A DNA stretch of 64,000 nucleotides. Source: Paenibacillus sp. FJAT-29882. GTDB taxonomy: Bacteria > Bacillota > Bacilli > Bacillales > DSM-1321. The position numbers were made by a program, and so were the translations under genes. Below the pieces are notes generated by a model. That model was not told the origin of the DNA, did no database searches, and saw only the letters and a program-made list of their open reading frames with translations. Below, one piece after another: positions 19,526-28,096 of this stretch (position 1 is its first letter; each line of letters begins with the position of its first letter). The DNA lies in contig NZ_LMVB01000001.1 of assembly GCF_001510645.1 (NCBI RefSeq), forward strand, positions 639,854 through 703,853, in the 5' to 3' direction.

Positions 19526-20851
19526 ATGGAGAAACGCTTCCCTACCTACTTACGGGTTTTAGCAATTGTAGTCCTTTCAACGATTTTTATCATGTCGTTT
19601 TCACAATTAGGAGTCAAAGCCTACGAGAAATTCCTGCAACAAGATCAAAAGTTTGCCGCAAATACATTCATTGGAACTGTTCAGGTTAGTGGCGAGTCTA
19701 CTAAACAAGCAAATGAAAATCTCATCCACACGATTGCTGAATGGCAAAGCAAAAGTCGCCTTTCATTAACCTTTGCAGATCGTAAAATGACGATTCCTAT
19801 GGATTTCATTCATTTTTCGCTAGAAGAATCTGTTCAAGACGCAGAAAACGGTATGGACAATCCATTATTCGCTACTATAACGGAAACAAATATCAGACAG
19901 TTGTTAAAAGAAATTGTGGATGAACAGGTAATTGAAAGGGTAAAAGTAGATCAATTACAAGCGGAAATTCAGAGACAAGCTGGTTTGCTTGATGCGAATG
20001 AGCGAGTGATAAGTTTGACAAAATTCTTTGAGGAATCGGTGTCTGTAAGTGTGATTTCTCATGCAAAAAAGCAACATATCGACGTCAAATCATTATCATC
20101 ATGGGTTGAGAGCACGCATCCAATAACGATTCCAGCTTTCGGCGAGTTTTCTTTCATCAACGATTTGAGTGTGAATGCCGGTAATTGGACGGATGAATTT
20201 TTAACACAAGTAGCCTCTCTAGTATATGAAGCAAGCTTATCAACTAATCTACAAATTCTTGAAAGAAATACAAGTCAGGAAGTGCCTGTTGGGGTTACAG
20301 CAGGCTATGAAGCCAAAGTCAATCGAAACGGAATGGACTTGAAATTAGCCAATCCTAATGACTTCGAAATGACAGTTACAATCAAAGCTACTCAACCAGG
20401 TGTGCTCATCGTTGAAATTAGTGGATACGAGACAGAACAACAATATAAAGTCGTATTAAAAGATTCGAAGACCATCCCTTACCGGAAGATCATTCAATAC
20501 ACAGCATTATTGCCAAGCGGTTCAGAAACGATTAAGAAGTCAGGTAAACTGGGATATTCAGTATCCGTTTATCGGGAAACGTATAATTCATTGAATGAAA
20601 AACTGGATTCCGTGCAAATTTCGAATGACTTTTATTTACCTGTGAATGAGGTTGTTTTGAAGGAAATACCTGTGGAGTCTGAGGTAATAGGGAGAGATGA
20701 TATGGAATTAGAACTGATTGAAGAAGGTGAAGATGATCATTCGGACGAAGAACTAGATGCGCAACTGAGAGTTGATGAAGAACTTGGTGAAGACTCAATA
20801 GAAGAGAAACTACCATTGGATACAAAGGAAAAAGATAAATCTATAGACTAG
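19526..20851 (+). CDS. Extracytoplasmic protein with degenerate VanW-like C-terminus
   Basis: 441 aa with a single N-terminal membrane anchor (LRVLAIVVLSTIFIMSF). Residues about 45-200 resemble the PG_binding_4 region that precedes VanW domains (FIGTVQVSGESTKQANENL). Then LVYEASLSTNLQILERNTSQ and NGMDLKLANPNDFEMTVTIK align by eye with the VanW pattern around ...ERHxHS and GxDxKFxNxxxxPI. The usual GGGxCQVSSTLYNA motif is not recognisable, so the domain looks degenerate. The tail after about 385 is highly acidic. Likely acts at the cell wall; a role in pilus passage is inference. Confidence 0.55.
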   Translation: MEKRFPTYLRVLAIVVLSTIFIMSFSQLGVKAYEKFLQQDQKFAANTFIGTVQVSGESTKQANENLIHTIAEWQSKSRLSLTFADRKMTIPMDFIHFSLEESVQDAENGMDNPLFATITETNIRQLLKEIVDEQVIERVKVDQLQAEIQRQAGLLDANERVISLTKFFEESVSVSVISHAKKQHIDVKSLSSWVESTHPITIPAFGEFSFINDLSVNAGNWTDEFLTQVASLVYEASLSTNLQILERNTSQEVPVGVTAGYEAKVNRNGMDLKLANPNDFEMTVTIKATQPGVLIVEISGYETEQQYKVVLKDSKTIPYRKIIQYTALLPSGSETIKKSGKLGYSVSVYRETYNSLNEKLDSVQISNDFYLPVNEVVLKEIPVESEVIGRDDMELELIEEGEDDHSDEELDAQLRVDEELGEDSIEEKLPLDTKEKDKSID

Positions 20852-20859
20852 ACTTGAGA

Positions 20860-20901
20860 AATGGCTGCCAAATATTTTTGGCAGCCATTCTGGTTATTTT
20901 T
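20860..20901 (+). terminator. Terminator after the VanW-like gene
   Basis: Perfect stem ATGGCTGCCAAA / TTTGGCAGCCAT with a short AT loop, followed by a T-rich tract. It separates the 18800-20851 pair from the opposite-strand prepilin gene. Confidence 0.8.
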
Positions 20902-20970
20902 CTAATCATCTGTTACTTCATTTTTAGTGAGTTATAAACCCGACCTTTTTTGTAAAATCATTTGTATTTG

Positions 20971-22350
20971 TTAATCAATCTTACTTAGTGTCTGAAGTGG
21001 AAAATCTTTAGGATCCCTTATATACTGTTCTATACCCTTGAATGTAATAGTAGTTCCCCCACTTGTCACATTAAAACCATTTCTAGCAATTACTACACCT
21101 TCAAATGATTCACCACTAAAAGTTACCTTGCCATTTGGGGCAAATAAGATCCCTGTCATTTTTAAGCCCCCGCTATTTATATTAATATCTCTCTGACTAA
21201 CAATGATTGCGTTAGTAAAAGTATTTACATATTTTCCTAAACCACTATCATAATAGCTTTGAACATTTATGCTATTCCCATATAATCTCATATTATCAGG
21301 TTTTATCGTTTGGGTATATCCGTGATCCTTATACCACTGAGAATCTTTTAATGGTGGAATATCCGTATAACTCTTAGTTAACTTTGGAACATCAGCTTTA
21401 AGAATCACTTTGTCCAGAATAGATTGATGATAATTATTAGGATATTTTAAAGTCCCTTTATAATAAATACTTGCATTTCCTTCTATCGTAGGTGTCCAAT
21501 CCAATTCAACATTCCCTTGAACGTAAACATTTCCATGAATGATAGCATCTTTGAGCTTAAGATTTCCATTAACATATACATCTCCATATATATGACGTGT
21601 TCCACCCCACAAGGTTACATCACCATTCACATATATCGTTCCTGGAGATGTAGGTGAACCCAAACCTGCACTACCTCCATCTATATTTACGGACCCATTT
21701 ATATTAATATTAGAAACATTACTAAATGAACCACCGTTTAATTGACTGCTAAGCAAATTTCCTCCAACAATAATCGTGGCATTAGGTCCGTTCACTTGAT
21801 TACCTTGAAATTCAAACTGTGAACCATACACAAAAATATCATTCTTCACTAGAAAAGTGTAAAAATCTTCCACTGTACTAGGGCTAGGAGGCTTTACAAT
21901 CTCACCCGCAATAGGCTGATTCGTTGTCCCTAGTAACACCGTTTCCAAGTTGTATTCGTTTTGATAGTGATCTTTTATAGTAAAAGCTACTTTGAAAGTT
22001 GATGTAGACAACAGCTGTATACTTTGCTCTGAAACGACTTTAGTCCCATTGATTAGTACTTCTGTAAAAAGATAATTTGTTTCTGTTGCTAATGGATTTT
22101 TCTTTTCTTTCTCTGTGTATAACATGCCAGAACTATACCAAATACTATCTCCATTCTCATGCATCGATCGCAACTGGGTCATGACAATATTTGCTTCTTG
22201 TCTCAATTCGTTATGCGATTGTGTCTTCTCCTTAACGTGCAGCGTTTGAAAAAACACACCATACACAACACTCCCAATAAATCCTGTAATGGCTAAAGCG
22301 GCTAGCACTTCTATTAAAGTAATGCCAGATTCCTTGTTTACCTGTTTCAT
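20971..22350 (-). CDS. Prepilin-like protein with large beta-solenoid-type passenger
   Basis: 459 aa from ATG 22350 (GTGGGGAA 6-7 bases upstream); the frame continues to ATG 22383, which has no separate RBS. The N-terminus has a type IV prepilin signal, NKESG/ITLIEVLAALAITGF, with Gly at -1 and Glu at +5, then a pilin-like stretch to about residue 130. From about 165 to 310 it is made of short Gly/Asn/Val-rich strands (NINGSVNIDG, IYVNGDVTLWG, DVYVNGNLKL, NVYVQGNVEL) spaced like rungs of a right-handed beta-solenoid. A C-terminal domain ends in KGIEQYIRD. It is the only pilus gene on the minus strand. Best guess: a minor pilin that puts an adhesin-like passenger at the pilus tip. Confidence 0.75.
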   Translation of the reverse strand: MKQVNKESGITLIEVLAALAITGFIGSVVYGVFFQTLHVKEKTQSHNELRQEANIVMTQLRSMHENGDSIWYSSGMLYTEKEKKNPLATETNYLFTEVLINGTKVVSEQSIQLLSTSTFKVAFTIKDHYQNEYNLETVLLGTTNQPIAGEIVKPPSPSTVEDFYTFLVKNDIFVYGSQFEFQGNQVNGPNATIIVGGNLLSSQLNGGSFSNVSNININGSVNIDGGSAGLGSPTSPGTIYVNGDVTLWGGTRHIYGDVYVNGNLKLKDAIIHGNVYVQGNVELDWTPTIEGNASIYYKGTLKYPNNYHQSILDKVILKADVPKLTKSYTDIPPLKDSQWYKDHGYTQTIKPDNMRLYGNSINVQSYYDSGLGKYVNTFTNAIIVSQRDININSGGLKMTGILFAPNGKVTFSGESFEGVVIARNGFNVTSGGTTITFKGIEQYIRDPKDFPLQTLSKID

Positions 22351-22388
22351 GAAATTCCCCACTTTTTGATAAAATTGATCCATTCCCT

Positions 22389-22408
22389 ATTATAGTTTGT
22401 TATATAAT
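22389..22408. promoter_or_regulatory. Back-to-back -10 boxes of divergent prepilin genes
   Basis: ATTATA at 22389-22394 reads TATAAT on the minus strand (towards 22350), and TATAAT at 22403-22408 reads towards 22439. Only 8 bp separate them, so polymerase could not occupy both. The -35 elements are not clear. Confidence 0.45.
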
Positions 22409-22438
22409 GAATAAAAAGACATTAGGTGGTAGCAATTC

Positions 22439-22858
22439 GTGAATAATCTAAAAAATAATCAAGCCTTCACTCTTATTGAAGTTCTAGCTTCCATCACAAT
22501 CCTTGGTATTGTGTTAACGATATTTTTATCCTTCTTCTCAAATGCAATGACATTTTCTACAAAAACAGAAGATAAATTAACAGCAATTAATCTAGCTGAA
22601 CAAGAACTTTATGAGGTAACAAATAGCTTGGAAACATATTGTAAAACAAACGATTGCCAAACTATCCCAGTAGATAAGTATATTCGTCCATCTATTCCAT
22701 TAAATCAAAAAAACTATCTTTCAACCGTGACACCTTTAACACAAAGTAGACAAGAAAGCTCACTAGGCTTACTTCCTATCTCTATAAGAATAGAATCAGA
22801 AGACCATAAAGAACTAACGATTGCATATGGATATGTAGATGTAAGCCTCAACAATTAG
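22439..22858 (+). CDS. Minor prepilin, PilV-like
   Basis: 139 aa. The prepilin signal is NNQA/FTLIEVLASITILGIVL: Glu at +5 is present, but Ala replaces the usual Gly at -1, still accepted by some prepilin peptidases. After the helix are two close cysteines (YCKTNDCQT) that could form a disulfide. The GTG start follows AGGTGG. The length and the TLIEVL pattern fit PilV/GspI-type minor pilins. The gene is visibly AT-rich relative to its neighbours and is paired with the next prepilin, 11 bp away. Confidence 0.75.
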   Translation: MNNLKNNQAFTLIEVLASITILGIVLTIFLSFFSNAMTFSTKTEDKLTAINLAEQELYEVTNSLETYCKTNDCQTIPVDKYIRPSIPLNQKNYLSTVTPLTQSRQESSLGLLPISIRIESEDHKELTIAYGYVDVSLNN

Positions 22859-22869
22859 GAGAATAATTG

Positions 22870-23373
22870 ATGAAACAAAAAAATGAAGCAGGTTATACAT
22901 TAGTGCTTGTATTATTAACGATTACATTAATCCTTATTTTTTCAGTAACTTTAATTAGCAATGTTTTAAACAGTTCTTTGCAGAATCAAAAATCAGAGGG
23001 AAATATACAGTTACATCAATCATCACGAATGGGCTTAAAGTATGTTGAGAAGGAGATAAACACAGCAAATAACGAAGCAAAAAAAGCGGTCATAAAATGG
23101 CTAAATGAGTTCCCTACCACTAACGCTATTCCTACAGACGCTGAAATTGCTGTTAAATACGAAAAAGAATTTAGAACTAAATTAGTAGATAAAGAAATCA
23201 TATCATCTGATAAAATGTATCAATTTAAAATAGATTATATTAGTATAACAAGAGTAGATAACACTCTTACGGTCACATATACTATTACTCCCTCATTGAA
23301 TAATGTGTATGCTCAAGCAGATTCGGAACGAGAAAAAACCATTAATATAAAGATCCAAGAACAAAATCGCTAA
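22870..23373 (+). CDS. Minor prepilin, PilX/GspK-like
   Basis: 167 aa with signal NEAG/YTLVLVLLTITLILIF: Gly at -1, but no Glu at +5. This is characteristic of PilX/GspK-type components that start the pilus tip. Mature domain is largely soluble, Lys/Glu/Asn-rich. ATG 22870 follows AGGAGA; a TTG precedes it. It is coupled to the PilV-like gene and AT-rich like it. With the two other minor prepilins it would form the tip complex primed by the assembly machinery encoded downstream. Confidence 0.65.
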   Translation: MKQKNEAGYTLVLVLLTITLILIFSVTLISNVLNSSLQNQKSEGNIQLHQSSRMGLKYVEKEINTANNEAKKAVIKWLNEFPTTNAIPTDAEIAVKYEKEFRTKLVDKEIISSDKMYQFKIDYISITRVDNTLTVTYTITPSLNNVYAQADSEREKTINIKIQEQNR

Positions 23374-23421
23374 GCAACCTCTCTCCCATCTCAAGTGTAG
23401 ATGTACTCACTTGGGATCCTT

Positions 23422-23574
23422 TCACGCTTGCCGCATCGTTCCATGGCAAAAAGGGCAGACTGCTTCAACTTCATCTCCCTTTTTCAAATTATAACTAAAT
23501 TCTTATACAACAAAGTTAGGTACCTCGTCTAATTTCCTACAATCCATGCAAACAAAAGGGACGAGTTCTTCTTT
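23422..23574 (-). pseudogene. Remnant of a small double-CxxC (zinc-ribbon-like) protein
   Basis: Reading the minus strand from 23574 gives KEELVPFVCMDCRKLDEVP, a TAA (23505-23503), then EFSYNLKKGDEVEAVCPFC, HGTMRQA and TGA (23424-23422). Both halves are in one frame and together make a compact about 50-residue protein with CMDC and CPFC pairs, typical of a zinc knuckle. The internal TAA can come from GAA by one change (VVEEF to VV*EF). The upstream codon is also TAA and no start is visible, so the gene looks dead. I do not recognise the family. Confidence 0.55.
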
Positions 23575-23723
23575 TTATCTAAATTGAATGGAAAAACATC
23601 CCAATATCATTATTCGTATAGTACTACAAAGATTGGGTAATTCGCTCTATAATTTAAGTAGATTTCATGTTATTTTGAATGATAGCAGACAATGATCAAA
23701 GGATTCCAGATAGGGGTGATAGA

Positions 23724-25367
23724 ATGAAAAGTGAAAGAAAACGTTTAGGCGATTTACTTGTTGAAGCAGGGATCATTACGGAAGAAAAATTGCAGGATAC
23801 ATTAACATACAAAAAAGAAGGGCAAAAAATGGGTGATGCCTTATTGGAACGCGGATTAATCAATGAGCAGCAACTCATTGAGGTGCTTGAGTTCCAACTA
23901 GGTGTACCTCAGATCAGCTTATTTCGTTATCCCGTAGATACAGCCGTCTTAAGCTTGATTGCAAAAGAGTTTGCCTTCAGAAACTTAGTCATGCCCATAA
24001 AAAAAGAAGGGAATCAACTCATTGTAGCGATGCATGATCCGATGGATTATATCGCATTAGATGATATGGGACTATCGACTGGTTTGGTGATCTCACCTGT
24101 CATAGCGAAAAAGGAAGAAATCATTGCGTCACTCTATAAATATTATAGCAAGACAGAGACATTTGAAGAATTAGATATGAACAGGATCGCGACTGAGAAT
24201 CTAGATGGTGAAGATGCACCAGCTGTTAAGCTTGTCAATCAACTTCTTGAAGCGGGCGTACAGATGAAAGCGAGCGATATTCATATCGATCCACAGGAAT
24301 CAAACATCCTTATTCGCTATCGGGTCGATGGGATTTTACGTACAGAACGTGTCCTTTCGAAGAATATTTATAGTTTGTTAATTGCTAGAATTAAAATTTT
24401 GGCTAATTTGAACATTACCGAAACGAGACTGCCACAGGATGGCAGAATTAAATTGGATGTGAATGCTACGCCTATTGATTTACGAATTTCATTATTGCCA
24501 ACCGTATTTGGTGAAAAAATCGTCATTCGTATTTTAGATTTATCCAATGTGATGATTCATCTTTCACAGCTTGGTTTTAATCAAGTGAATGTCAAAGCCT
24601 TTGTTGCGATGATTGAACGGCCGTCTGGGATGATTCTGATTACGGGGCCAACCGGTTCTGGAAAAACATCGACTCTATATGCGGCATTGAATCATTTGAA
24701 TACTGAACAGGTTAATATTATTACTGTGGAAGATCCTGTGGAATATCAAATGAAGGGCATCAATCAAGTGCAGGTCAATCCAAGCGTAGGTCTAACGTTT
24801 GCTAGTGGCTTGCGCTCGATTTTACGACAAGATCCAAACATTGTCATGATTGGTGAAATTCGTGATCGCGAGACAGCGGAAATAGCTGTTCGGGCATCTT
24901 TGACAGGGCATCTTGTATTAAGTACTTTGCATACCAATAGTGCGCTTTCGACGATTCCGAGACTATTAGATATGGATGTTGAACCGTATTTGGTTGTTTC
25001 CTCCTTAACTGGCGTCATCGCTCAGAGACTGATTCGCAAAGTCTGTCCGGATTGTAAACTAGCATACACACCATCTGCCATGGAAAGAAATTTGTTTCAA
25101 AAACGTGGCATCCCTGTGCAATTCTTATATCGTGGCAAAGGATGTCCAAGCTGTCAAAACAGTGGCTATCATGGCAGGATTGCGATTCATGAAGTATTGA
25201 ATATCGATGATACAATTCAAACGATGATGATGAATAATAAGCCACTTAGTGAAATCCAGCAATATACGGTTCGCAATGGGATGATTTTCCTCATTGACGA
25301 TGGCTTGCTTAAAGCCAAACAAGGATTGACAACGGTAGAGGAAGTACTGCGGGTAGCGGGGACATGA
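23724..25367 (+). CDS. pilB: Type IV pilus assembly ATPase PilB
   Basis: Cytoplasmic hexameric ATPase that powers pilus extension. 547 aa: N-terminal MshEN/T2SSE_N domain (LGDLLVEAGIITEEKLQDTL, GDALLERGLINEQQLIEVLE), a central ATPase with Walker A GPTGSGKTST near residue 307, Asp box EDPVEYQ, Walker B region ILRQDPNIVMIGEIRD, His box TGHLVLSTLHT, and the zinc tetracysteine motif (CPDC near 440, CPSC near 473). ATG 23724 follows GGGGTGAT; the frame extends to 23679 without a better start. Full PilB/GspE length, clearly not ComGA-sized (about 350 aa). It heads pilB-pilT-pilC. Confidence 0.93.
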   Translation: MKSERKRLGDLLVEAGIITEEKLQDTLTYKKEGQKMGDALLERGLINEQQLIEVLEFQLGVPQISLFRYPVDTAVLSLIAKEFAFRNLVMPIKKEGNQLIVAMHDPMDYIALDDMGLSTGLVISPVIAKKEEIIASLYKYYSKTETFEELDMNRIATENLDGEDAPAVKLVNQLLEAGVQMKASDIHIDPQESNILIRYRVDGILRTERVLSKNIYSLLIARIKILANLNITETRLPQDGRIKLDVNATPIDLRISLLPTVFGEKIVIRILDLSNVMIHLSQLGFNQVNVKAFVAMIERPSGMILITGPTGSGKTSTLYAALNHLNTEQVNIITVEDPVEYQMKGINQVQVNPSVGLTFASGLRSILRQDPNIVMIGEIRDRETAEIAVRASLTGHLVLSTLHTNSALSTIPRLLDMDVEPYLVVSSLTGVIAQRLIRKVCPDCKLAYTPSAMERNLFQKRGIPVQFLYRGKGCPSCQNSGYHGRIAIHEVLNIDDTIQTMMMNNKPLSEIQQYTVRNGMIFLIDDGLLKAKQGLTTVEEVLRVAGT

Positions 25368-25383
25368 TTAGGGGGCTAGATGT

Positions 25384-26424
25384 GTGAAGGAGAAATTGGA
25401 TTATATTTTAAAAGCTGCTTTTGATTTAGGGACGTCTGATATTCATTTAACGGTAGGTGTACCGCCGATTATGAGACTTCACGGTGACTTGAAACAGTAT
25501 GGAAAAGACAACCTTACGCCAGCAGACACAGAATTAATGGCGAAAGTAATGATTCCTGAATCGATGTGGCAGGCGTTTAAGGACAAAGGAGAGTTGGATC
25601 TGTCATATGGAATCCCTGGCGTTTCGCGCTTCCGGGTCAATGCTTATCATCAGCGTTCTTGTATCAGCCTTGCGATTCGAGTCGTACCAACCGAAGTTCC
25701 GACTTTAGAACAATTGAAGCTACCATCTGTTTTACAAGCGATATCTGAAAAAAGGCAAGGGCTCGTTTTAGTGACAGGACCGACTGGAAGCGGGAAATCA
25801 ACGACGCTTGCAGCGATGATTGATTATATTAATAAAAATATGAAGAAACATATTATTACGCTTGAAGATCCAATCGAGTATTTACATAAACATCAATTGA
25901 GTATTATTGATCAACGGGAAGTTGGTTTTGATACACAAAATTTCTCAAATGGCCTGCGCGCTTGTTTGCGACAAGATCCTGATATTATTTTAGTCGGGGA
26001 AATGCGCGATTTAGAAACGATTTCCACAGCGATTACCGCAGCGGAAACGGGTCACTTAGTACTTGGCACCTTGCATACAACAGATGCACCGGCAACAATT
26101 GACCGGATCATTGATGTGTTCCCGCCCAATCAGCAACCGCAAGTCCGTGTTCAGCTTGCCTCCGTCTTATCTGCGATTATCTCACAGCGTTTATTGCCGT
26201 CAAAAGACCGGGCAGGAAGGGTGGCAGCGATCGAGATTCTGGTGAATAATGCTGCTGTCAAAAATTTAATTCGTAATGAAAAAATCCATCAAATTGCAAG
26301 TGTGATGCAGACGAGTAAATCGGCTGGCATGCAAACGATGGAAATGTCGATTAAACAATTAGTGGAAGAAGGGAAGATTGATTCTTATTCTGCCCTCCCT
26401 TATTTAGAAGAAGGAATCATCTAA
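25384..26424 (+). CDS. pilT: Type IV pilus retraction ATPase PilT
   Basis: Hexameric ATPase that depolymerises the pilus for twitching motility and DNA uptake. 346 aa with the PilT start (AAFDLGTSDIHLTVGVPPIMRLHG), Walker A GPTGSGKST near residue 131, Asp box EDPIEYLH, LRQDPDIILVGEMRD, and a C-terminal AVKNLIRNEKIHQI in place of the AIRNLIRE motif. No tetracysteine motif, unlike PilB. GTG start after GGGGGCT, 16 bp from the pilB stop. A dedicated PilT distinguishes this from the B. subtilis com pseudopilus, which lacks one. Confidence 0.93.
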   Translation: MKEKLDYILKAAFDLGTSDIHLTVGVPPIMRLHGDLKQYGKDNLTPADTELMAKVMIPESMWQAFKDKGELDLSYGIPGVSRFRVNAYHQRSCISLAIRVVPTEVPTLEQLKLPSVLQAISEKRQGLVLVTGPTGSGKSTTLAAMIDYINKNMKKHIITLEDPIEYLHKHQLSIIDQREVGFDTQNFSNGLRACLRQDPDIILVGEMRDLETISTAITAAETGHLVLGTLHTTDAPATIDRIIDVFPPNQQPQVRVQLASVLSAIISQRLLPSKDRAGRVAAIEILVNNAAVKNLIRNEKIHQIASVMQTSKSAGMQTMEMSIKQLVEEGKIDSYSALPYLEEGII

Positions 26425-27632
26425 TGCCAGTTTTTCACTATCAGGGTAGAGATCGGATGGGAAGAAAAAAACAAGGGAAGATGACGGCGGACACACGAAA
26501 AGAGGCGGTCACAAGGCTAAGAGAAACAGGGATAGCTGTGACGAGTATTGATGAACTAAAGGGCATTTTATATAAAGAAATCTCCTTGGGTAGAAAAAGC
26601 ATAAAAAATCGTGATTTTATTATATATCTGCGCCAGTTTTCAACATTAATTCAAGCAGGGATCAGTGTTGTAGAAGCGACAAAGATTTTGGCGGAACAAA
26701 CATCAAGTAAACTGCTGCGAAAAACATTAGAACATATTGTTCAAAGTTTAGAAGATGGAAACCCTTATTCTGAAGGAGCAGAAAAGCAACGAAATGTGTT
26801 CCCACCTCTCTTCATAAATATGATGCGAGCGGGTGAAGCTGGCGGGAATCTAGAAGAGGTTCTGGAACGAATGGCAGTTTATTTTGAGAAACAGTATCAG
26901 ACAAGGCAAAAAGTACAATCGGCGTTGATGTACCCAGCAACGGTTGGTTGCTTGAGTATTATTATTATCATTTTTATGTTAGCTAAAGTCGTACCAACTT
27001 TCGCCAATATGTTTACTTCATTTGGTAGTGAGCTTCCTTTCTTTACGAAGTTGATTCTCAATCTTGGTGGATTTTTTGAAAGGTTTTGGTGGGTATTTCT
27101 CTTATTAGCGGTTGGATTATATATCTTCATTCGCTATATACGATCCAATAGCGAGATGAAATACTATCTTGATTATTGGCTTTTAAGAATGCCTATCTTC
27201 GGGCAACTGATTCAAAAGGCGGAGATTGCAAGAATGACGAGAACATTAAGCTCGCTTTTCAAGAGTTCTGTGCCAATTTTGCAATCTTTAACAATGGTGG
27301 AAAAGATTTTAGGAAATGAAGTGTTAACCAAGGTGATGAAACAATCGCGACTTTCGATTGAAAAAGGCGAGTCCATGGCCATTCCGATGGAAAGACACTG
27401 GGCATTTCCACCGATGGTCACGCAAATGATCATCGTCGGTGAAAAATCTGGTACTTTGGATGTCATGCTAGATCGCGTCGCTGATTTTTACGAAATGGAA
27501 GTAGACAATGCAACAAATCAAATGAAATCTCTTATTGAACCCTTTCTCATTATCTTTCTAGCTGTAGTTGTTGGAGGCATTGTGGCAGCTATTGCCGTTC
27601 CGATGTTCACTATATTTAACAAAATCCAATAA
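26424..27632 (+). CDS. pilC: Type IV pilus inner-membrane platform protein PilC
   Basis: Polytopic platform protein on which PilB and PilT act. 402 aa with two GspF/T2SSF repeats: FIIYLRQFSTLIQAGISVVEATKIL and ARMTRTLSSLFKSSVPILQSLT. There are three main TM helices (VGCLSIIIIIFMLAKVVPTF, FWWVFLLLAVGLYIFIRYI, FLIIFLAVVVGGIVAAIAVPMF). The ATG shares a base with the pilT stop. A large terminator follows, so pilB-pilT-pilC forms a transcription unit separate from the pilin. Confidence 0.93.
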   Translation: MPVFHYQGRDRMGRKKQGKMTADTRKEAVTRLRETGIAVTSIDELKGILYKEISLGRKSIKNRDFIIYLRQFSTLIQAGISVVEATKILAEQTSSKLLRKTLEHIVQSLEDGNPYSEGAEKQRNVFPPLFINMMRAGEAGGNLEEVLERMAVYFEKQYQTRQKVQSALMYPATVGCLSIIIIIFMLAKVVPTFANMFTSFGSELPFFTKLILNLGGFFERFWWVFLLLAVGLYIFIRYIRSNSEMKYYLDYWLLRMPIFGQLIQKAEIARMTRTLSSLFKSSVPILQSLTMVEKILGNEVLTKVMKQSRLSIEKGESMAIPMERHWAFPPMVTQMIIVGEKSGTLDVMLDRVADFYEMEVDNATNQMKSLIEPFLIIFLAVVVGGIVAAIAVPMFTIFNKIQ

Positions 27633-27766
27633 AAATGTTCAATATAGTAGAAAAAGTAGTTGTCAACTAGTGAATGAGTCTTATATACTAGCAATATATA
27701 AATAGATTGGAAACTGTGATTGATCATTTTTATTTGGGCACTTAAATGATCAGGAGTGAGTAGTGC

Positions 27767-27830
27767 AACCCGCCAATTTATGTTTAAATCCAAATTTTTG
27801 GAATTTAAATATAAACGTGGCGGTTTTTTT
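27767..27830 (+). terminator. Terminator after pilC
   Basis: AACCCGCCA / TGGCGGTT outer stem and TTTAAATCC / GGAATTTAAA inner stem, followed by seven T. Just upstream, TGATCATTT / AAATGATCA (27721-27752) forms another perfect 9-bp inverted repeat. Confidence 0.85.
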
Positions 27831-27831
27831 G

Positions 27832-28018
27832 TATGAAGGACATGGGGACGGGGCTTCGCGACTTATTCATCTAGCTAATCTATTTAGCGGGTTTACTTAT
27901 CTGTTCGAGAAGGCTTCCGAAAATCCGGCTCCGCACTGCCACCATTGTGATTAGGCGAGTGTAGCGTGCTTCATGACCGATCCTTCATAGTAACTGGTGG
28001 CGTTTTAACGCCCTTTTA
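27832..28018 (-). repeat. Intergenic structured repeat of about 180 bp (copy B2, inverted)
   Basis: On the minus strand it runs GGCGTTAAAACGCCACC, ATGAAGGATCGG, GCTACACTCGCC, AATGGTGGCAGTGCGGAGCC, a variable centre, GCGAAGCCCCGTCCCCAT, GTCCTTCAT, matching copy B1 (7696) along its whole length except the centre. A short ORF crossing it (27763-27954, plus strand) is an artefact of the repeat. The pilin RBS and start follow 80 bp later. Confidence 0.8.
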
Positions 28019-28096
28019 GGTTTTGTATGAAGTTACAAGCTGTTTTATTACACCGTGTCATACTACATAAAAAAATGAACTGAGGAGTGAACGTAC

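Noticed and set aside
27763-27954. 63-aa ORF between pilC and the pilin
   Set aside because: It spans the pilC terminator and repeat B2 and has no independent support.
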